The notes below the pieces were generated by a model, which was not told where the DNA came from, did no database searches, and worked only from the letters and a program-made list of their open reading frames with translations. This document shows, piece after piece, positions 8,130-19,700 of a DNA stretch of 64,000 nt. The stretch lies in assembly GCA_017407115.1 (NCBI GenBank), contig JAFQXD010000042.1, positions 62,001 to 126,000 of the forward strand, read 5' to 3'. Every line of letters begins with the position of its first letter. The stretch's first letter is position 1. This DNA is from Methanobrevibacter sp. (GTDB lineage: Archaea; Methanobacteriota; Methanobacteria; Methanobacteriales; Methanobacteriaceae). The translations under genes and the position numbers were made by a program.

Positions 8130-11006
8130 TTAGTTCATTTTATATTTTACATTAATCTTATTGAAGAGAACTGGTAATTCCATATCAGTACTGAAATTTA
8201 CAATATTATTATTGTCATCCAAGATAGAATCACAAATACCTGGCTTAATTAATGGATAAATATCCATAATTAATTTTGTAGCAGCTTCCCATTCTTGAGA
8301 ATCATAATCAGTAGATTCATTAATTGCTTCTCTACCAGCATCTGCATTTTTATATGGACTTAATATCATATTAGGAACTACGTAATTCCAGAAGCTATCT
8401 TCTGAAATCGATCTACTTTGTGGAGTATTTAAGCTACCTCTACGTAAAATAGTTTCTTCCCTGATAGTAAATTCTGCACTTCCAAGAGCATTAATTAATA
8501 TACTTATTTTATATGGTAATTCTATTGCTCTTTGAACACTTGTAATTTCTTGTAATTGTGGCGGTTGTGTTTGATCAGATAACCAATATTTAAGTAAGAA
8601 TACTACAAGACTAAAATCATTAAATGAAAGTTTATAGTCATCAATATTATTTTCAGAAAGATTAGATGTAGATTCATAATCTTCATCAGTTTTAGTGACA
8701 ATTTCCATTTCAATAACACCATCTTCTGTAGCATTTCTTATTTCTGAATCAGAACTAGTACTCAAATCTACAGCAGTTGTACCAGCATTACGATAGAAAT
8801 CCATACTTCCTTCACGTTGAAGCGTTAATGGATATAAGTAAATATATTTATCGTCAGATGCTGTTTCACAAACAATATCATATGTTTGCTGATTTACATT
8901 ATAACTAGGACTTGACGGATTATGATTACTATCTACAAATTTAATTTTAAATGTTACATTTCGTTCTCTAAAGATTGCTTCATTTATGCTATTACCATTT
9001 TGGTCAACTTTAGAAATTTGAATAGCATTCCACCAACCACTTCCGTATCTTTCATTAACTTCGTAATCATATTTAACAGCAGAACGTGCAACAGCATAAG
9101 AATTTAAATCGTAATCTTGCATAACGCGGAAATCACTATTATATAAGTCATTCCATTTAAATCTCATTGTTGGAGATTTAATCATGCTAGAAATCTTAAA
9201 GTCAATATCTACAGCTTTAGTTCTATCATTCTTATTATATAAGTCAATAATTTCAGATTTATAAATACGTCTATCAGATGCAAGTTTTTGATCAAGATAT
9301 TCGTAAACCTTATTTTGCATTTCTTTAGTATAAGCTTCAATATCGGTTAATGGATCAACATAGACTGTTCCAACAGCATCAAAATATTGGACAAATGGAA
9401 CCATTGGAAGTAAAATACTATTAACTTCAATCTTGTGTTTACAGTTATCATAGATTAGTCTTACATTCTTAAGCCATTGTTCATCTGCTTCAGATTTGAA
9501 TATCTTATTATAATATCCTTCATAAGAGTAAAGCATTTTAATAAAGTCACAAATATGGTCCAAATACTTATCACCATAAATTGTAACAGCGTCATTATTT
9601 TCATCATGCCCAGTTAATAAGTTAACTGGTGCCCAGTTTCCGTTATTTTTCTTATAGAGATGTCCAAGAATTGAGTAGAAAATATTATTCTGAATAAGTT
9701 TGTGAACAATATTTTGTGGTAATTTCTGTTGAACTTCTTGCTGACCATAGACAAGAGCATTTTGAACAGTTATTGGGCTAGTCAAACCTCTAAAGTAAGA
9801 AGTATAGTCATCTTTAGTAACAAGCTTTCCGCAAGAAGAGAAATATGCAGGAGCATTAATCTTGATACTATCCTGAGTTTCAAAGAATTCACCACCGTAA
9901 ATATCAGAATTAATAATGAACTGAACGTTGTTAGTTACGTCAATAACATTACCATCAACAGAAACGTTGATTTGGTTATTGTGGGACATAACAGAACCTT
10001 TAACACCAGTTACATTACATTCCTTACCCTTAGTGGCAATATACTTAACATAGATATTATCATTATAAGATTTCAAACCAATATCACAGATTTTTGGTTC
10101 TGTGCTAAAGCTTAATCTAACAGTTTTATCGGAATTAGTATCAATAAGACAGATTTTGAATTTATTGTCTCTTGGTTTATCTGCTGACCAGTTTACAACT
10201 TCATCATTTAAGTGAATTGCTTGTGTTTCAATAGTAAAGAGGTTATCCTTTTCCATTGCGGTATCAAGATCAGGACCGATACCGACTTTACACCAGCTTA
10301 AATCTTTATAGAAAGTATTGTTTTTGTAACCATATGGGTCACGCTTACCATACCAGTTAGAAAAGTCAAGGTCATTAATATCATAGAACTGGTTAGTCTC
10401 ACCAATTTTATCCATATTTGCAGTTCCAAGGATTTCTACAGTTTTTCTTTCACCTTGGAAGCACTTAATAGGAGTAGTATACTTTGTATCGTAATAAGAA
10501 ATACCAGCTAATGGAATATAGACTGCTTTTTCATTAGGAACAGAGAAATAAAGTTCCTTAACCCAGTCATTAGATTGACCATTAATAACGTCTTCTTGCG
10601 TTAATGTATAGCTATATCCACTGTCAAGAATATATTTGTTACCATTGAAAGATAAATCCATATTTTCTTGACTAAAGAAGATGTCTGTTCCAGCTTTAAT
10701 TCCTTCTGGGAGTGGTCCTTTTAATCTGATTATAAGTTCACATCTTGCTGGAATTGCTCTTCTAGGGTTATAACCAAGACCTTTAGCATGCTTGATAACA
10801 CTAGAATCTAATCGAGCAGTGGAAATAAACGATTCTTCTGCAGTTCTCTGTAAATAAAAGTTTGTCATGTCCATACATGCACAAAGCATTTCCTGGAACA
10901 TGCCATAAATTGTAGCAGAACCGATATTCTTAAATCGCGGGTCAGAATTTAATCTAGCTCTGAAATCTTGTAGGAGCTGTTCGTAAGTTACATTTAAATA
11001 ATTCAT
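8130..11006 (-). CDS. 6: baseplate wedge protein gp6-like (baseplate J family)
   Basis: 958 residues, longer than T4 gp6 (660). The N-terminal 130 residues carry the gp6/J-type signature: QEMLCACMDMTNFYLQR, then ARLDSSVIKHAKGLGYNPR and an IPARCELIIR strand. Gp6 dimers form the structural ring of the contractile baseplate. The extra length is a beta-rich insert at about 130-560. It has its own late promoter (11037) and a leader with an AAAGG SD, unlike the leaderless baseplate genes. Confidence 0.85.
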   Translation of the reverse strand: MNYLNVTYEQLLQDFRARLNSDPRFKNIGSATIYGMFQEMLCACMDMTNFYLQRTAEESFISTARLDSSVIKHAKGLGYNPRRAIPARCELIIRLKGPLPEGIKAGTDIFFSQENMDLSFNGNKYILDSGYSYTLTQEDVINGQSNDWVKELYFSVPNEKAVYIPLAGISYYDTKYTTPIKCFQGERKTVEILGTANMDKIGETNQFYDINDLDFSNWYGKRDPYGYKNNTFYKDLSWCKVGIGPDLDTAMEKDNLFTIETQAIHLNDEVVNWSADKPRDNKFKICLIDTNSDKTVRLSFSTEPKICDIGLKSYNDNIYVKYIATKGKECNVTGVKGSVMSHNNQINVSVDGNVIDVTNNVQFIINSDIYGGEFFETQDSIKINAPAYFSSCGKLVTKDDYTSYFRGLTSPITVQNALVYGQQEVQQKLPQNIVHKLIQNNIFYSILGHLYKKNNGNWAPVNLLTGHDENNDAVTIYGDKYLDHICDFIKMLYSYEGYYNKIFKSEADEQWLKNVRLIYDNCKHKIEVNSILLPMVPFVQYFDAVGTVYVDPLTDIEAYTKEMQNKVYEYLDQKLASDRRIYKSEIIDLYNKNDRTKAVDIDFKISSMIKSPTMRFKWNDLYNSDFRVMQDYDLNSYAVARSAVKYDYEVNERYGSGWWNAIQISKVDQNGNSINEAIFRERNVTFKIKFVDSNHNPSSPSYNVNQQTYDIVCETASDDKYIYLYPLTLQREGSMDFYRNAGTTAVDLSTSSDSEIRNATEDGVIEMEIVTKTDEDYESTSNLSENNIDDYKLSFNDFSLVVFLLKYWLSDQTQPPQLQEITSVQRAIELPYKISILINALGSAEFTIREETILRRGSLNTPQSRSISEDSFWNYVVPNMILSPYKNADAGREAINESTDYDSQEWEAATKLIMDIYPLIKPGICDSILDDNNNIVNFSTDMELPVLFNKINVKYKMN

Positions 11007-11036
11007 GTGATTCTAAACCTTTCTAAACTTTTATAT

Positions 11037-11044
11037 TATTTATA
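11037..11044 (-). promoter_or_regulatory. late promoter
   Basis: TATAAATA on the minus strand, 30 nt before the gp6-like start, leaving room for a leader with SD. Confidence 0.75.
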
Positions 11045-11084
11045 ATCTTTAGAAGCCTTTGGAGAAATTTTTAGGTAGTCATAT

Positions 11085-11092
11085 TATAAATA
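11085..11092 (+). promoter_or_regulatory. late promoter
   Basis: TATAAATA upstream of the portal gene; SD AGAAGGA follows before ATG 11128. Confidence 0.8.
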
Positions 11093-11127
11093 ATACAAAT
11101 AACAAATAATCTTAGAAGGAAAAAACA

Positions 11128-12750
11128 ATGAATCTTAATTTTTTAAACCCATTTAGCTCTGAATTCTTAAAAACTTCCCCGGAACATAGTGAACAACGTG
11201 CAATCGAAGCTGCACGTAATTCTTATGGTAAAGGTGAAGACACAATTGACTGGAATGCAATAGCAGGAAGTTACAATAACAATGGTTATGTAGATCCAGC
11301 AACACCTTATGACCAAAATAATATTGTTTTTGAAACATTATTTACAAATAAATGGCAAAAAATTTCTTGGTATCGTTCTATGGCTATGTACCCATTGGTT
11401 GGTAAAGGCCTGAATATTATGGCGGACGAAGCAGTTTGTCCAGACGCACTTGGAAATGTTGCAATGTTCGATATTGAGGAACCGTTCAAATCTAAATTTA
11501 CTGCAACAGAATTTGCAGCATTAAAGATGGAATTTGACTATATTGTTGACTGTGTTATTGGTAAAGAAAATATTTGGGATTATTATTATAAATGGCTTGT
11601 TGATGCCGAACTCTTCTGGGAAATTTGTTTAAATGATGCAGGTGATAAGGTTGTTGGTATTAATACTTTAGCACCTTATGCAATGCTCGTAATTTATGAC
11701 AAGGATTCTGATAATATTAATGGTTATATTGAAAACATTAATTATCTCAATCAGGCTCAGGATAAGACTTCTGAAATTAAGAAGTTCCTTCCTAACCAAG
11801 TTGCTTATGTCAGATATCCGTTAATTTGGACAAATAGAAATGATATTCGTGGTCATTTGGAACGTTCTATCAGACCATTGAACCAATTAAGAAATATTGA
11901 AGATGCTTTGACGGTTTATCGTATCACTCGTGCAACTGAACACCGTGTATTTAACATTTATACTGGTAGAATGCCGAGAACTGATGCTGCTGCTTATGTT
12001 CAGGAAATTAGAAATAAGTATCGTAAGAATTTGACTATCGATAATACTACTGGTATGGTCAATGCTGTTAAGAATACTCAAGCAATGACTGAAGATTTCT
12101 TTTTCCAGAAGGATGACTCTGGTAACGGTTCTACAGTTGAAACTTTCGCATCTGGTTCTACTTTTGATGGTCAGCTCCAAGATGTCTGGATGTTCCAGAA
12201 GCAGGTTATGGACGGTATGTTCATTCCTCAGGCAAGATGGAAATCTGATGAAGTTGGCGGTGCTACTTATAATCCTGGTATTGATCAGGCTAACCATGAA
12301 GAAGTTTCCTTCCAGAGAGTTAATAGAAGATTAAGAAGAAGATTTGCAGATATTATTAAGCAGGTTTACCTCGTTCACTTGAGAGTTCGTGGTTATAAGG
12401 AAAAATTCCTCGATAAGGCTTTGTATAATATCGATTTACATCCAGCAACAGACTTTGAAAGAATGCGTGACTTAAACCTTGCTGAAAAACGTGGTTCTGT
12501 TATTGGTACTCTTTCTCAGTTCCTTCCAACTTCTTCTAACATCAAACCAGGTGCTGAAGAACTTGCTCCAATTTTCTCTAAGCAATTCTTCATGGAGAAG
12601 ATTCTCGGTATGTCTACTCAGGATATTCTCTTAAATAACAAGATGCTTGAATCTGAAATTAAACAGATGAGAGAAGAAGCAGAAGCTGCACAAGCAGAAG
12701 GTGGAGAATCACCAGATGCTGAAGGCGGTGGAAGCGATTTAGGTTTCTAA
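11128..12750 (+). CDS. 20: portal protein gp20-like
   Basis: 540 residues against 524 in T4. The pattern is that of T4-type portals: an N-terminal wing, RSMAMYPLVGKGLNIMADEA near residues 88-107, the conserved RYPLIWTNRN and HLERSIRPLNQLRNIEDA region, RVFNIYTGRMPR, and a C-terminal crown with an acidic Gly-rich tail. The portal forms the dodecameric vertex where head assembly starts and DNA is packaged by terminase. Good SD; closed by the AAAACCGG-type terminator at 12774. Confidence 0.92.
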   Translation: MNLNFLNPFSSEFLKTSPEHSEQRAIEAARNSYGKGEDTIDWNAIAGSYNNNGYVDPATPYDQNNIVFETLFTNKWQKISWYRSMAMYPLVGKGLNIMADEAVCPDALGNVAMFDIEEPFKSKFTATEFAALKMEFDYIVDCVIGKENIWDYYYKWLVDAELFWEICLNDAGDKVVGINTLAPYAMLVIYDKDSDNINGYIENINYLNQAQDKTSEIKKFLPNQVAYVRYPLIWTNRNDIRGHLERSIRPLNQLRNIEDALTVYRITRATEHRVFNIYTGRMPRTDAAAYVQEIRNKYRKNLTIDNTTGMVNAVKNTQAMTEDFFFQKDDSGNGSTVETFASGSTFDGQLQDVWMFQKQVMDGMFIPQARWKSDEVGGATYNPGIDQANHEEVSFQRVNRRLRRRFADIIKQVYLVHLRVRGYKEKFLDKALYNIDLHPATDFERMRDLNLAEKRGSVIGTLSQFLPTSSNIKPGAEELAPIFSKQFFMEKILGMSTQDILLNNKMLESEIKQMREEAEAAQAEGGESPDAEGGGSDLGF

Positions 12751-12773
12751 TAGAAAATTTAGAATATAAAAAG

Positions 12774-12800
12774 AAAACCGGTTTTAATAACCGGTTTTTT
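12774..12800. terminator. bidirectional terminator (AAAACCGG type)
   Basis: AAAACCGGTT (12774-12783) pairs with AACCGGTTTT (12789-12798); between convergent portal and tube genes. Confidence 0.85.
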
Positions 12801-12819
12801 AAATTTAATTTTTTATCTA

Positions 12820-13416
12820 TTAGGTGTAGATAACTTCGAATGTAGAGTAGCTGAATGTGCAGGTTCTGGTAATCTTAGAATCACCATTCTGGTCAAGAGA
12901 AACACTCTGGACAGTCTTCGGCCATACACGATAAAGTCTCCACTTCAACGGAAGAAGTTCTTTAAGAGTAGAATCGTAAAGGAGAACTTCAACAGTTGCA
13001 CAGTAACGAGAAGCGAAGTTAGAATAAGCACCACCAGTAATATTATTAGTAGAACCACCAATATCGTCCTGGAAGCCTTGGTTCATAAGAAGGTTTGCCC
13101 AACGATGTAATGCCTGAGAAATGGTAGTATCTTGGAATTCGTCCCACTGAATATCAAAAGTACCACTAACAGTAGCCTTACCAGGATAGAGAAGCTTAGT
13201 TCCCATGTATTGGGTATCAAGTTCACCAAATTCCTTTTGTGGTAATGTTGCTGTTCTTGCCTTAATCATTAAATCGTCGGCATCTAATAATTGTGATAAT
13301 GGCGAATCGGATTCGTAAAGAAATCTAACCTGGAAAAGATATGCCTTAGCAAGGTCAGGTAAGTTAGCCAACTTACCCCAGACGCTCATACTTGTATCAA
13401 ACTTTTGTGTTGCCAT
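12820..13416 (-). CDS. 19: tail tube protein gp19-like
   Basis: 198 residues against 163 in T4. The sequence begins with KFDTSMSVWGKLANL and contains the tube-type beta arrangement with LYPGKATVSGTFDIQWDE and a C-terminal SKITRTCTFSYSTFEV strand. Tube proteins stack as hexamers inside the sheath. It sits opposite the sheath gene as a separate minus-strand unit, with promoter 13452 and SD AAGGAGA. The order portal-tube-sheath is that of T4 (20, 19, 18) reversed and inverted locally. Confidence 0.85.
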   Translation of the reverse strand: MATQKFDTSMSVWGKLANLPDLAKAYLFQVRFLYESDSPLSQLLDADDLMIKARTATLPQKEFGELDTQYMGTKLLYPGKATVSGTFDIQWDEFQDTTISQALHRWANLLMNQGFQDDIGGSTNNITGGAYSNFASRYCATVEVLLYDSTLKELLPLKWRLYRVWPKTVQSVSLDQNGDSKITRTCTFSYSTFEVIYT

Positions 13417-13451
13417 AATAGCTAATCTCCTTGAATTTTTTTATTCTTTAT

Positions 13452-13459
13452 TATTTATA
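13452..13459 (-). promoter_or_regulatory. late promoter
   Basis: TATAAATA on the minus strand, leader and SD AAGGAGA before the tube start at 13416. Confidence 0.8.
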
Positions 13460-13517
13460 GAAAAATTTAGGAAAAATAATTAGAACTTAAAAATTCTGAA
13501 AAATTGTATAAAACCAT

Positions 13518-13525
13518 TATAAATA
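13518..13525 (+). promoter_or_regulatory. late promoter
   Basis: TATAAATA upstream of the sheath gene, with a leader of about 60 nt and SD AGGAGA (13578-13583). Confidence 0.8.
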
Positions 13526-13588
13526 ATTATATAGTTTAAAACTTTGTGGAAAAGAAAAAAGGTTTATAATATTTATTAGGAGAAACGT

Positions 13589-16500
13589 ATGGCAAAATAT
13601 AGTACGCCAGGTATAAGATTTACAGAAATCGATAATACCATCCGTTCAGAAGCTGAACCGGGATTAGGTATCGGTGCGATTGTCATGAAGTCCAATAAAG
13701 GACCTGTTAATCAGCGTGTCGTTACCAGAAATTATAACGAATTTACAGAAATTTTCGGTGAGCCAGAGACTTTGACCGACTATGGTCACTTTGCTGCAGA
13801 AAACTATTTTGCAAATTCGACTCAAATGTATGCCGTTCGTGCAACTATGGGTGATGAGCAATACTCTCAAATCCAGTTCACTTATGACGGTGCACCAGTA
13901 ACCGCAACGAACAAGTCCAAGGACACATGTAAGTTCGTTTACGTTGATAACCAGAGTGACAATACGCTTAAGCTTTTGTCTCCATTGTCTGCTGTCACTC
14001 AAGTTGACGCTATGACCGCAGGTGGTGACTGGTTAGATAATACAGATGGTGAATTTGGTTACACACTCAAGCAGCGTGCATATTATGGCACATTCTCTGA
14101 TATTTTGTCAGAAACAGAAGATTTAATCATTTATAAGGGTAAGAATGATGAACACGGTGCTGAATCCTGGGAAGGAAACATCGTTGAAAAAGGTATTCAT
14201 GTCATGTACCCATATTCTGTCGATTCTCAGGGTGAAAATCCGTTAATCGAAAATAAACTTTTGTTTACTGCTTCTGCATGGTATAATTCATCTGCTAATG
14301 CAACTCAGTGTGATGTTAGAAAAGTCGGAACTTTGTTCAAGACAACAGTTTCTGTTCCTGCTTCTGCAACTCTTAACAGAAAGCAAGTCAATATTACTTT
14401 CTACGGTGAAGAATCTGCAGTTAGTGGCTGGCCAACAAGCGGTGTTGCTTATAAGGATATTTTCACAGATGATAACTTCTATGGTGATTTCCCGGGTCCA
14501 TGGGAAAATGGAACTTCTGGTTATGGTTACGTAGACGCACAGCGTATGGAAATCATGGACTGGGATGATCCAGATATTAAGAAAACTTATTATGTTGATA
14601 GCGATAATTTCGCAAGTGGCACATCTGGTGTTTCTGGTATCAAATATACAGAATTCTTCAGTGTTGACCCAAGCTATGCAATTATCGGTAATCATCCGAC
14701 AATGGATTTCGACGGTAATCCTGGTGCTGATGCATTATTCTGCTCTGCAGTTTCTACAATGTATTTGAATACAGATAAGACTAAGGTTACATATCTCGGT
14801 AACGATGATATTGATAAGCGTTCTCCAAGAGACGTTATCATCGATATGCTCGATGCTTATAGCTGTAACGACATTTCTGATATTAACGAATACTTCTACC
14901 TCAAGTATTACGATGCAACAACCAAGTCCATCGTTGAAAAGATTATTAAGGAAGATGCAAAGGATTGCTTCGATCCTAAGGGTAAGTACTTCGATAAGCA
15001 TGTTGAAAAGTACTTGTTCTGGCTTTATGCTGGTAAGGGCGAAAACAAGCTCACAAAGGCTCCAGTCTATATTGCTGACGAACCAGAATTGGTAAGCTTA
15101 CCAATCGATAACACCTATGTTTACACCGATGGTGAAACTGGTGAAAAGATTATTAGAAATAACATTATTGCTAACCCATCTTCTTATATCTTCAACTCTG
15201 TTGATAAGACTTATGCAGATGGTTATACTGTTAGAACTGAAGCTGACGATGAACCAGGTAATGGTGACATTGAACAGTATAAGTCTGTCTTCGATGATCA
15301 GCTCGTTATTGCTTCTATTGGTCCTGGTAAGTATGGTGATGATATTGGTATTTCCATCATCACAACTGAATGTTCTGAAATTCCAGCATTAAATCACCAG
15401 AATGCATTTAACTGGAAGTACAGATATGACGACGAAGACCGTGTTAACAATGATACAACTCCATATAATGAAAATGAAATGGATTTGACTTGGAAGAAGG
15501 TTTTCAGAATTAACGTTTACATCAAGTCTAAGACACAGACCGCAGAAGCTGCTTGGGGCTTTGGTATGGATGCTCTCCTCAAGGATCCTGCAGAATCTTG
15601 GTATGTTTCTACTGACCCGTATGCAAAGGATGGTGAAGGCAACAGTCTTTATGCTCCAACTGTAATTAACGGTCATTCTGATTATATCTACGTTTCTCGT
15701 GCTTCTGTTACTGATGCTGTTAACGGTGTTGGTAAGTATACTCAACCAACCCAGACATTCGCAATTTACGGTTTAACTGGTGGTAAGAATTCTGAAAAGA
15801 ATAATATCGCTGAAAAGACCGCAGCATTATCGCTCTATTCCGATAGACGTCGTGCACCATTCGATATTCTCTTCAACGTCGATGCAATCGATACCTTCAA
15901 TGGTCGTCAGCGTTACAACGCTCACCAGAGAAAGATTGCTCAGATTGCTGCAGCAAGAACTATGGATATTGGTGTTGTTCAGGTTACATCTAAGTCTGCA
16001 AAGACTGCTAAGGCTATGTTATCTGAATCTAAGATGTTCAACTTCAACAAGGGTGATTATGTAGCTGAATACGGTGGTTACGATAAGTATTACAACGGTA
16101 CACTTGCTTCTTGGATTTACTTACCTAAGTCTGTTGCTGGTGCTTGTGCTATGGCTTACTGTGACACATTCTCTTATTCTTGGATGGCACCTGCTGGTGT
16201 TGCTCGTGGAACAATCAACTATACCAACGGTCAGTTGCTCAAGTTGACAGACGACGAAATCGGTCAGCTCTATGACAACAACGTTAATACAACACGTGAC
16301 TGTGGTAACTATGGCGTTGTTCTTTGGGGTCAGAAGACTGCTCTCAAGAAGAACAGCTTGCTCAACAGAATCAATGTCCGTCGTTGCTTGAACTTTATCG
16401 AAAAGCGTCTTGAAAACATGATGACTCCTTACCTCTTCATGCAAAACAGTGTTAACACTCGTGCTTCTGCAAGAAACGACATTGACTCCTTCTTACAGAG

Positions 16501-16669
16501 AGTTAAGGCCGCAGAAGGTATTGACCGTTATCAGGTTAGCGTTACTCAAGACCCAGAAGATCCGACAATCATGAATGTAAATATCATTGTCTACCCGACA
16601 AGCGCTATCGAATTCATCGATGTTAAGATTATTATTAACCGCTCTACAGTCACTGTTACTGAAGAATAA
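13589..16669 (+). CDS. 18: contractile tail sheath gp18-like
   Basis: 1026 residues, much longer than T4 gp18 (659). The N-terminus (YSTPGIRFTEIDNTIRS ... GAIVMKSNKGPVN ... FTEIFGEP) and the C-terminal domain (NRINVRRCLNFIEKRL, PYLFMQNSVNTRA, and the INVRR/IIVYPT strand) are typical of sheath proteins. The excess lies in variable surface domains at about 150-560. Codon use is C/T-ending at many sites, unlike the AT-extreme fibres, fitting high expression. Terminator at 16691. Confidence 0.93.
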   Translation: MAKYSTPGIRFTEIDNTIRSEAEPGLGIGAIVMKSNKGPVNQRVVTRNYNEFTEIFGEPETLTDYGHFAAENYFANSTQMYAVRATMGDEQYSQIQFTYDGAPVTATNKSKDTCKFVYVDNQSDNTLKLLSPLSAVTQVDAMTAGGDWLDNTDGEFGYTLKQRAYYGTFSDILSETEDLIIYKGKNDEHGAESWEGNIVEKGIHVMYPYSVDSQGENPLIENKLLFTASAWYNSSANATQCDVRKVGTLFKTTVSVPASATLNRKQVNITFYGEESAVSGWPTSGVAYKDIFTDDNFYGDFPGPWENGTSGYGYVDAQRMEIMDWDDPDIKKTYYVDSDNFASGTSGVSGIKYTEFFSVDPSYAIIGNHPTMDFDGNPGADALFCSAVSTMYLNTDKTKVTYLGNDDIDKRSPRDVIIDMLDAYSCNDISDINEYFYLKYYDATTKSIVEKIIKEDAKDCFDPKGKYFDKHVEKYLFWLYAGKGENKLTKAPVYIADEPELVSLPIDNTYVYTDGETGEKIIRNNIIANPSSYIFNSVDKTYADGYTVRTEADDEPGNGDIEQYKSVFDDQLVIASIGPGKYGDDIGISIITTECSEIPALNHQNAFNWKYRYDDEDRVNNDTTPYNENEMDLTWKKVFRINVYIKSKTQTAEAAWGFGMDALLKDPAESWYVSTDPYAKDGEGNSLYAPTVINGHSDYIYVSRASVTDAVNGVGKYTQPTQTFAIYGLTGGKNSEKNNIAEKTAALSLYSDRRRAPFDILFNVDAIDTFNGRQRYNAHQRKIAQIAAARTMDIGVVQVTSKSAKTAKAMLSESKMFNFNKGDYVAEYGGYDKYYNGTLASWIYLPKSVAGACAMAYCDTFSYSWMAPAGVARGTINYTNGQLLKLTDDEIGQLYDNNVNTTRDCGNYGVVLWGQKTALKKNSLLNRINVRRCLNFIEKRLENMMTPYLFMQNSVNTRASARNDIDSFLQRVKAAEGIDRYQVSVTQDPEDPTIMNVNIIVYPTSAIEFIDVKIIINRSTVTVTEE

Positions 16670-16690
16670 GTTAATAAAATATAGAATTAA

Positions 16691-16716
16691 AGACACCAGT
16701 TTCTGGTGTCTTTTTT
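16691..16716 (+). terminator. terminator after the sheath gene
   Basis: AGACACCAG (16691-16699) and CTGGTGTCT (16703-16711) with a TTT loop and a T run. Confidence 0.85.
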
Positions 16717-16734
16717 ATTATACCCTTTTAAAAC

Positions 16735-16742
16735 TATAAATA
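16735..16742 (+). promoter_or_regulatory. late promoter
   Basis: TATAAATA 15 nt before ATG 16758, with SD AGAGGA between. Confidence 0.8.
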
Positions 16743-16757
16743 ACAAAAGAGGAAATC

Positions 16758-19700
16758 ATGGATTTTAACATATCTGAAAACAGCACAGACGCCCGTTATT
16801 TTTTAACTGTTGAATTTACAGAACCGATTTTACCATTTTTGATGAATGGAACATTTAATATATCGATTAAAGATATGTTAATGATGACTACAATAAACAT
16901 TGATAGTTTAGATGTTTTACTTAATCAATATGGTTTGACAGTTCCTTATAGAACTTCCATTCAAGACCAATTAGATAATTCTTTAATTAATAATAAAGGT
17001 ATTGTTATAACAATTCCTAATGACAACACTTTATCTTTTACAATGATTCCTCGTTGCATGGAAATAAACACTAATAAAATTATTGGTTTTTATGATTCTA
17101 TGATAAATATCCATGCAGAATTAAATGGTACAGAAGTAGATGTAAATACTACTGCAAAATTATATCCAAGATTAGTAAGATCTGATACTTTAGATAAATA
17201 TGCACCTGAGCCAGATCCTGTATTACCATCTAATGTAGATAGATGTTGTTATACATATCCGGATATTTATCAGGATAATACAAAGAAAATCACACATAAT
17301 GTTGTTTACAATACAGATTCTGAATTTTATGCTAATTCAACAACTTCTGCAAATACTCCACCCGAAGAAGTTCCATCTTATGTCAGTAAGTTAAGCGCAT
17401 ATTTCACAGCAGAAGAAGCGGATGGTTTTATTCCAGACTGGAAGAATGTTGTTTCTTGGTTATATAATGATAGAAATAAATCTCATGTTGATGTTGACTG
17501 GGAATGTTTAGATACACATCAACCGTCTGTTTATACTACATATGTTGTAGGTAATTCAGATGATGTTGAAATTCCAGAAATTTATTGGTTAACTATTTCT
17601 GCATATCAGATTAATCAATATGTTTTTGCTAAAAATTTACCACCAAATAGATATGAAAATAAATTATTCTTTGGATTGAGTGCAGAACATATCGATATTT
17701 ATCCGCCTCTTGACCCAGTTCATGAACTTTATATGCCAGATACTCTTACAATTACACCAGTAAATCCAACATATGTATTTCTTGGTGATGATACTCATAC
17801 AGAATATCCATGTCCAACAAGAGTATTGGAAATTAATGACTACTCTGTTCCAAGAATAATTCAAGATGGTGTTGAACATTTTGAAATAAACTTTAATCCA
17901 AATAATAATGGACGTAATGCTTTCTTATATGATCGTAATTATGACAATAACATTTATTGTTCATTAAATGTTAGATATTTTGATGTTAATAATAACATAA
18001 TTCCTACTGGTTCATTGCCATGGGAAACTGTTTATAGTAATCCATTTGGTGCATTAATATTAGATAATGAAATTGAAAGTTCTAATATTGAAGTTACTAT
18101 TAAAGATATAGAAAATGTTATGTTACATTATAATAGTATTGACCATGCTGTTGTATCTGCACATATGGAAGTTAATTTAGATACTGCTTTATTAACGGTT
18201 GATTCAGAAACAAATAAAGCACCAATCGAACAAGCACCATATTGGATAAGTAGAGATTATGCACTTACAACTGGTTGGAGATATATTGATTCTGTTCAAA
18301 CAATTTGGAATAAGTATGAACATCCAGCACCAGAAGTGGAATATCGTGCTCCTGCACAAATTAATATGGATATTCTTCCGCAATATGCATCAACAAATGA
18401 TAGTTCTTGGAAGACTTCTCCAAATCGTATTTTGAATGTAAATGCTAATACTCCAGACGAAATTGAATTTGGTAGAGAATTGCTTACAATTTCTATTAAT
18501 CCAAGTAATTTGAATAATTTTATTGCTAGTGCATCTGATAGATTAGATGTAACATATTATATTAATTATCCGGGTTCTCATAGAGGTGAGGATGCAACAA
18601 TAATGACTACATTTGGTACTGAACCAGTTCCTGAAACAGAAACATTTAGTGTTCCTGCTAATACAAGTGAACCATTAACTGCAAATATTAATTTGTCTGG
18701 TGAGTTAGACGAAGATGCAACAATTACTATTGCAGCTGAACTTGTATTATATGATCCAAATGGAACAAGAGAACAAGAAATAAAAGACAGATACCATGTT
18801 GACTTATCGATGCTTCCAGATTGGAATAAGATTCCAGCAGTTACTTTGAATTGGACTAGAAGATATACAGAACCATTTATTCCAGATCCATGGAATGAAT
18901 TTGACAAGTATGTTATCTTTACACAGTCTGAATTGGATATTGATAATTCTTATATTGGTGTTAAATCAATTACCGCACCATGCGTTAAGGTTAATAATGG
19001 TGGTATAGTTGAATCTGAATTATTCATTACTGGTAAAAAGAAAATACCAGATACTACTAGCGCATGTCTTAGCTTTATTAATGCTAATACAACAAAAACA
19101 TTAGCTGATGGAAGAGTTATAGATTATACTAGTGCAAAAGATTATCCAACAACTAAATTAACTCATGAATATGGTGGTGATTTATATGGTAATATTGAAG
19201 CATTATCAGATTTCAAAGTACATATTGCTGATGATGCAGATTATCCAGAGTTTATTAATACAAACCCATCTTATATTGGAAATAATGTAGATGGAGGCGG
19301 TTATCTTGAAGATTTAATTATACCTATAGAAGAACCGCCAGAATTAGTTCAATTAGATAATGTAGAATTTATTGGTGAAGAATCTATTATCAGAGATACT
19401 GATGCAACAATTAATTTGGATGCGAGTGTTAATAATCATTATGATGAATTAAGATGTGGTGATAGAGGTATAATTAATTTAAAGAAAGGAACTTATTACT
19501 TTAATTCTGTTACACTTGGTGTTGGAACACAGATTAATATTGAAAATAATCTTGGTGATGATGAATACGTAAGAATATTTGTAAAGGGTGATTTCAATGC
19601 AGCAAATACAATCGATATTAATAATCCTAATGTAAATTTGAAATCATTTATGATTTATTCTCATGAAGGTAATATTGATTTCGCAGCAAAAACTTCAAAT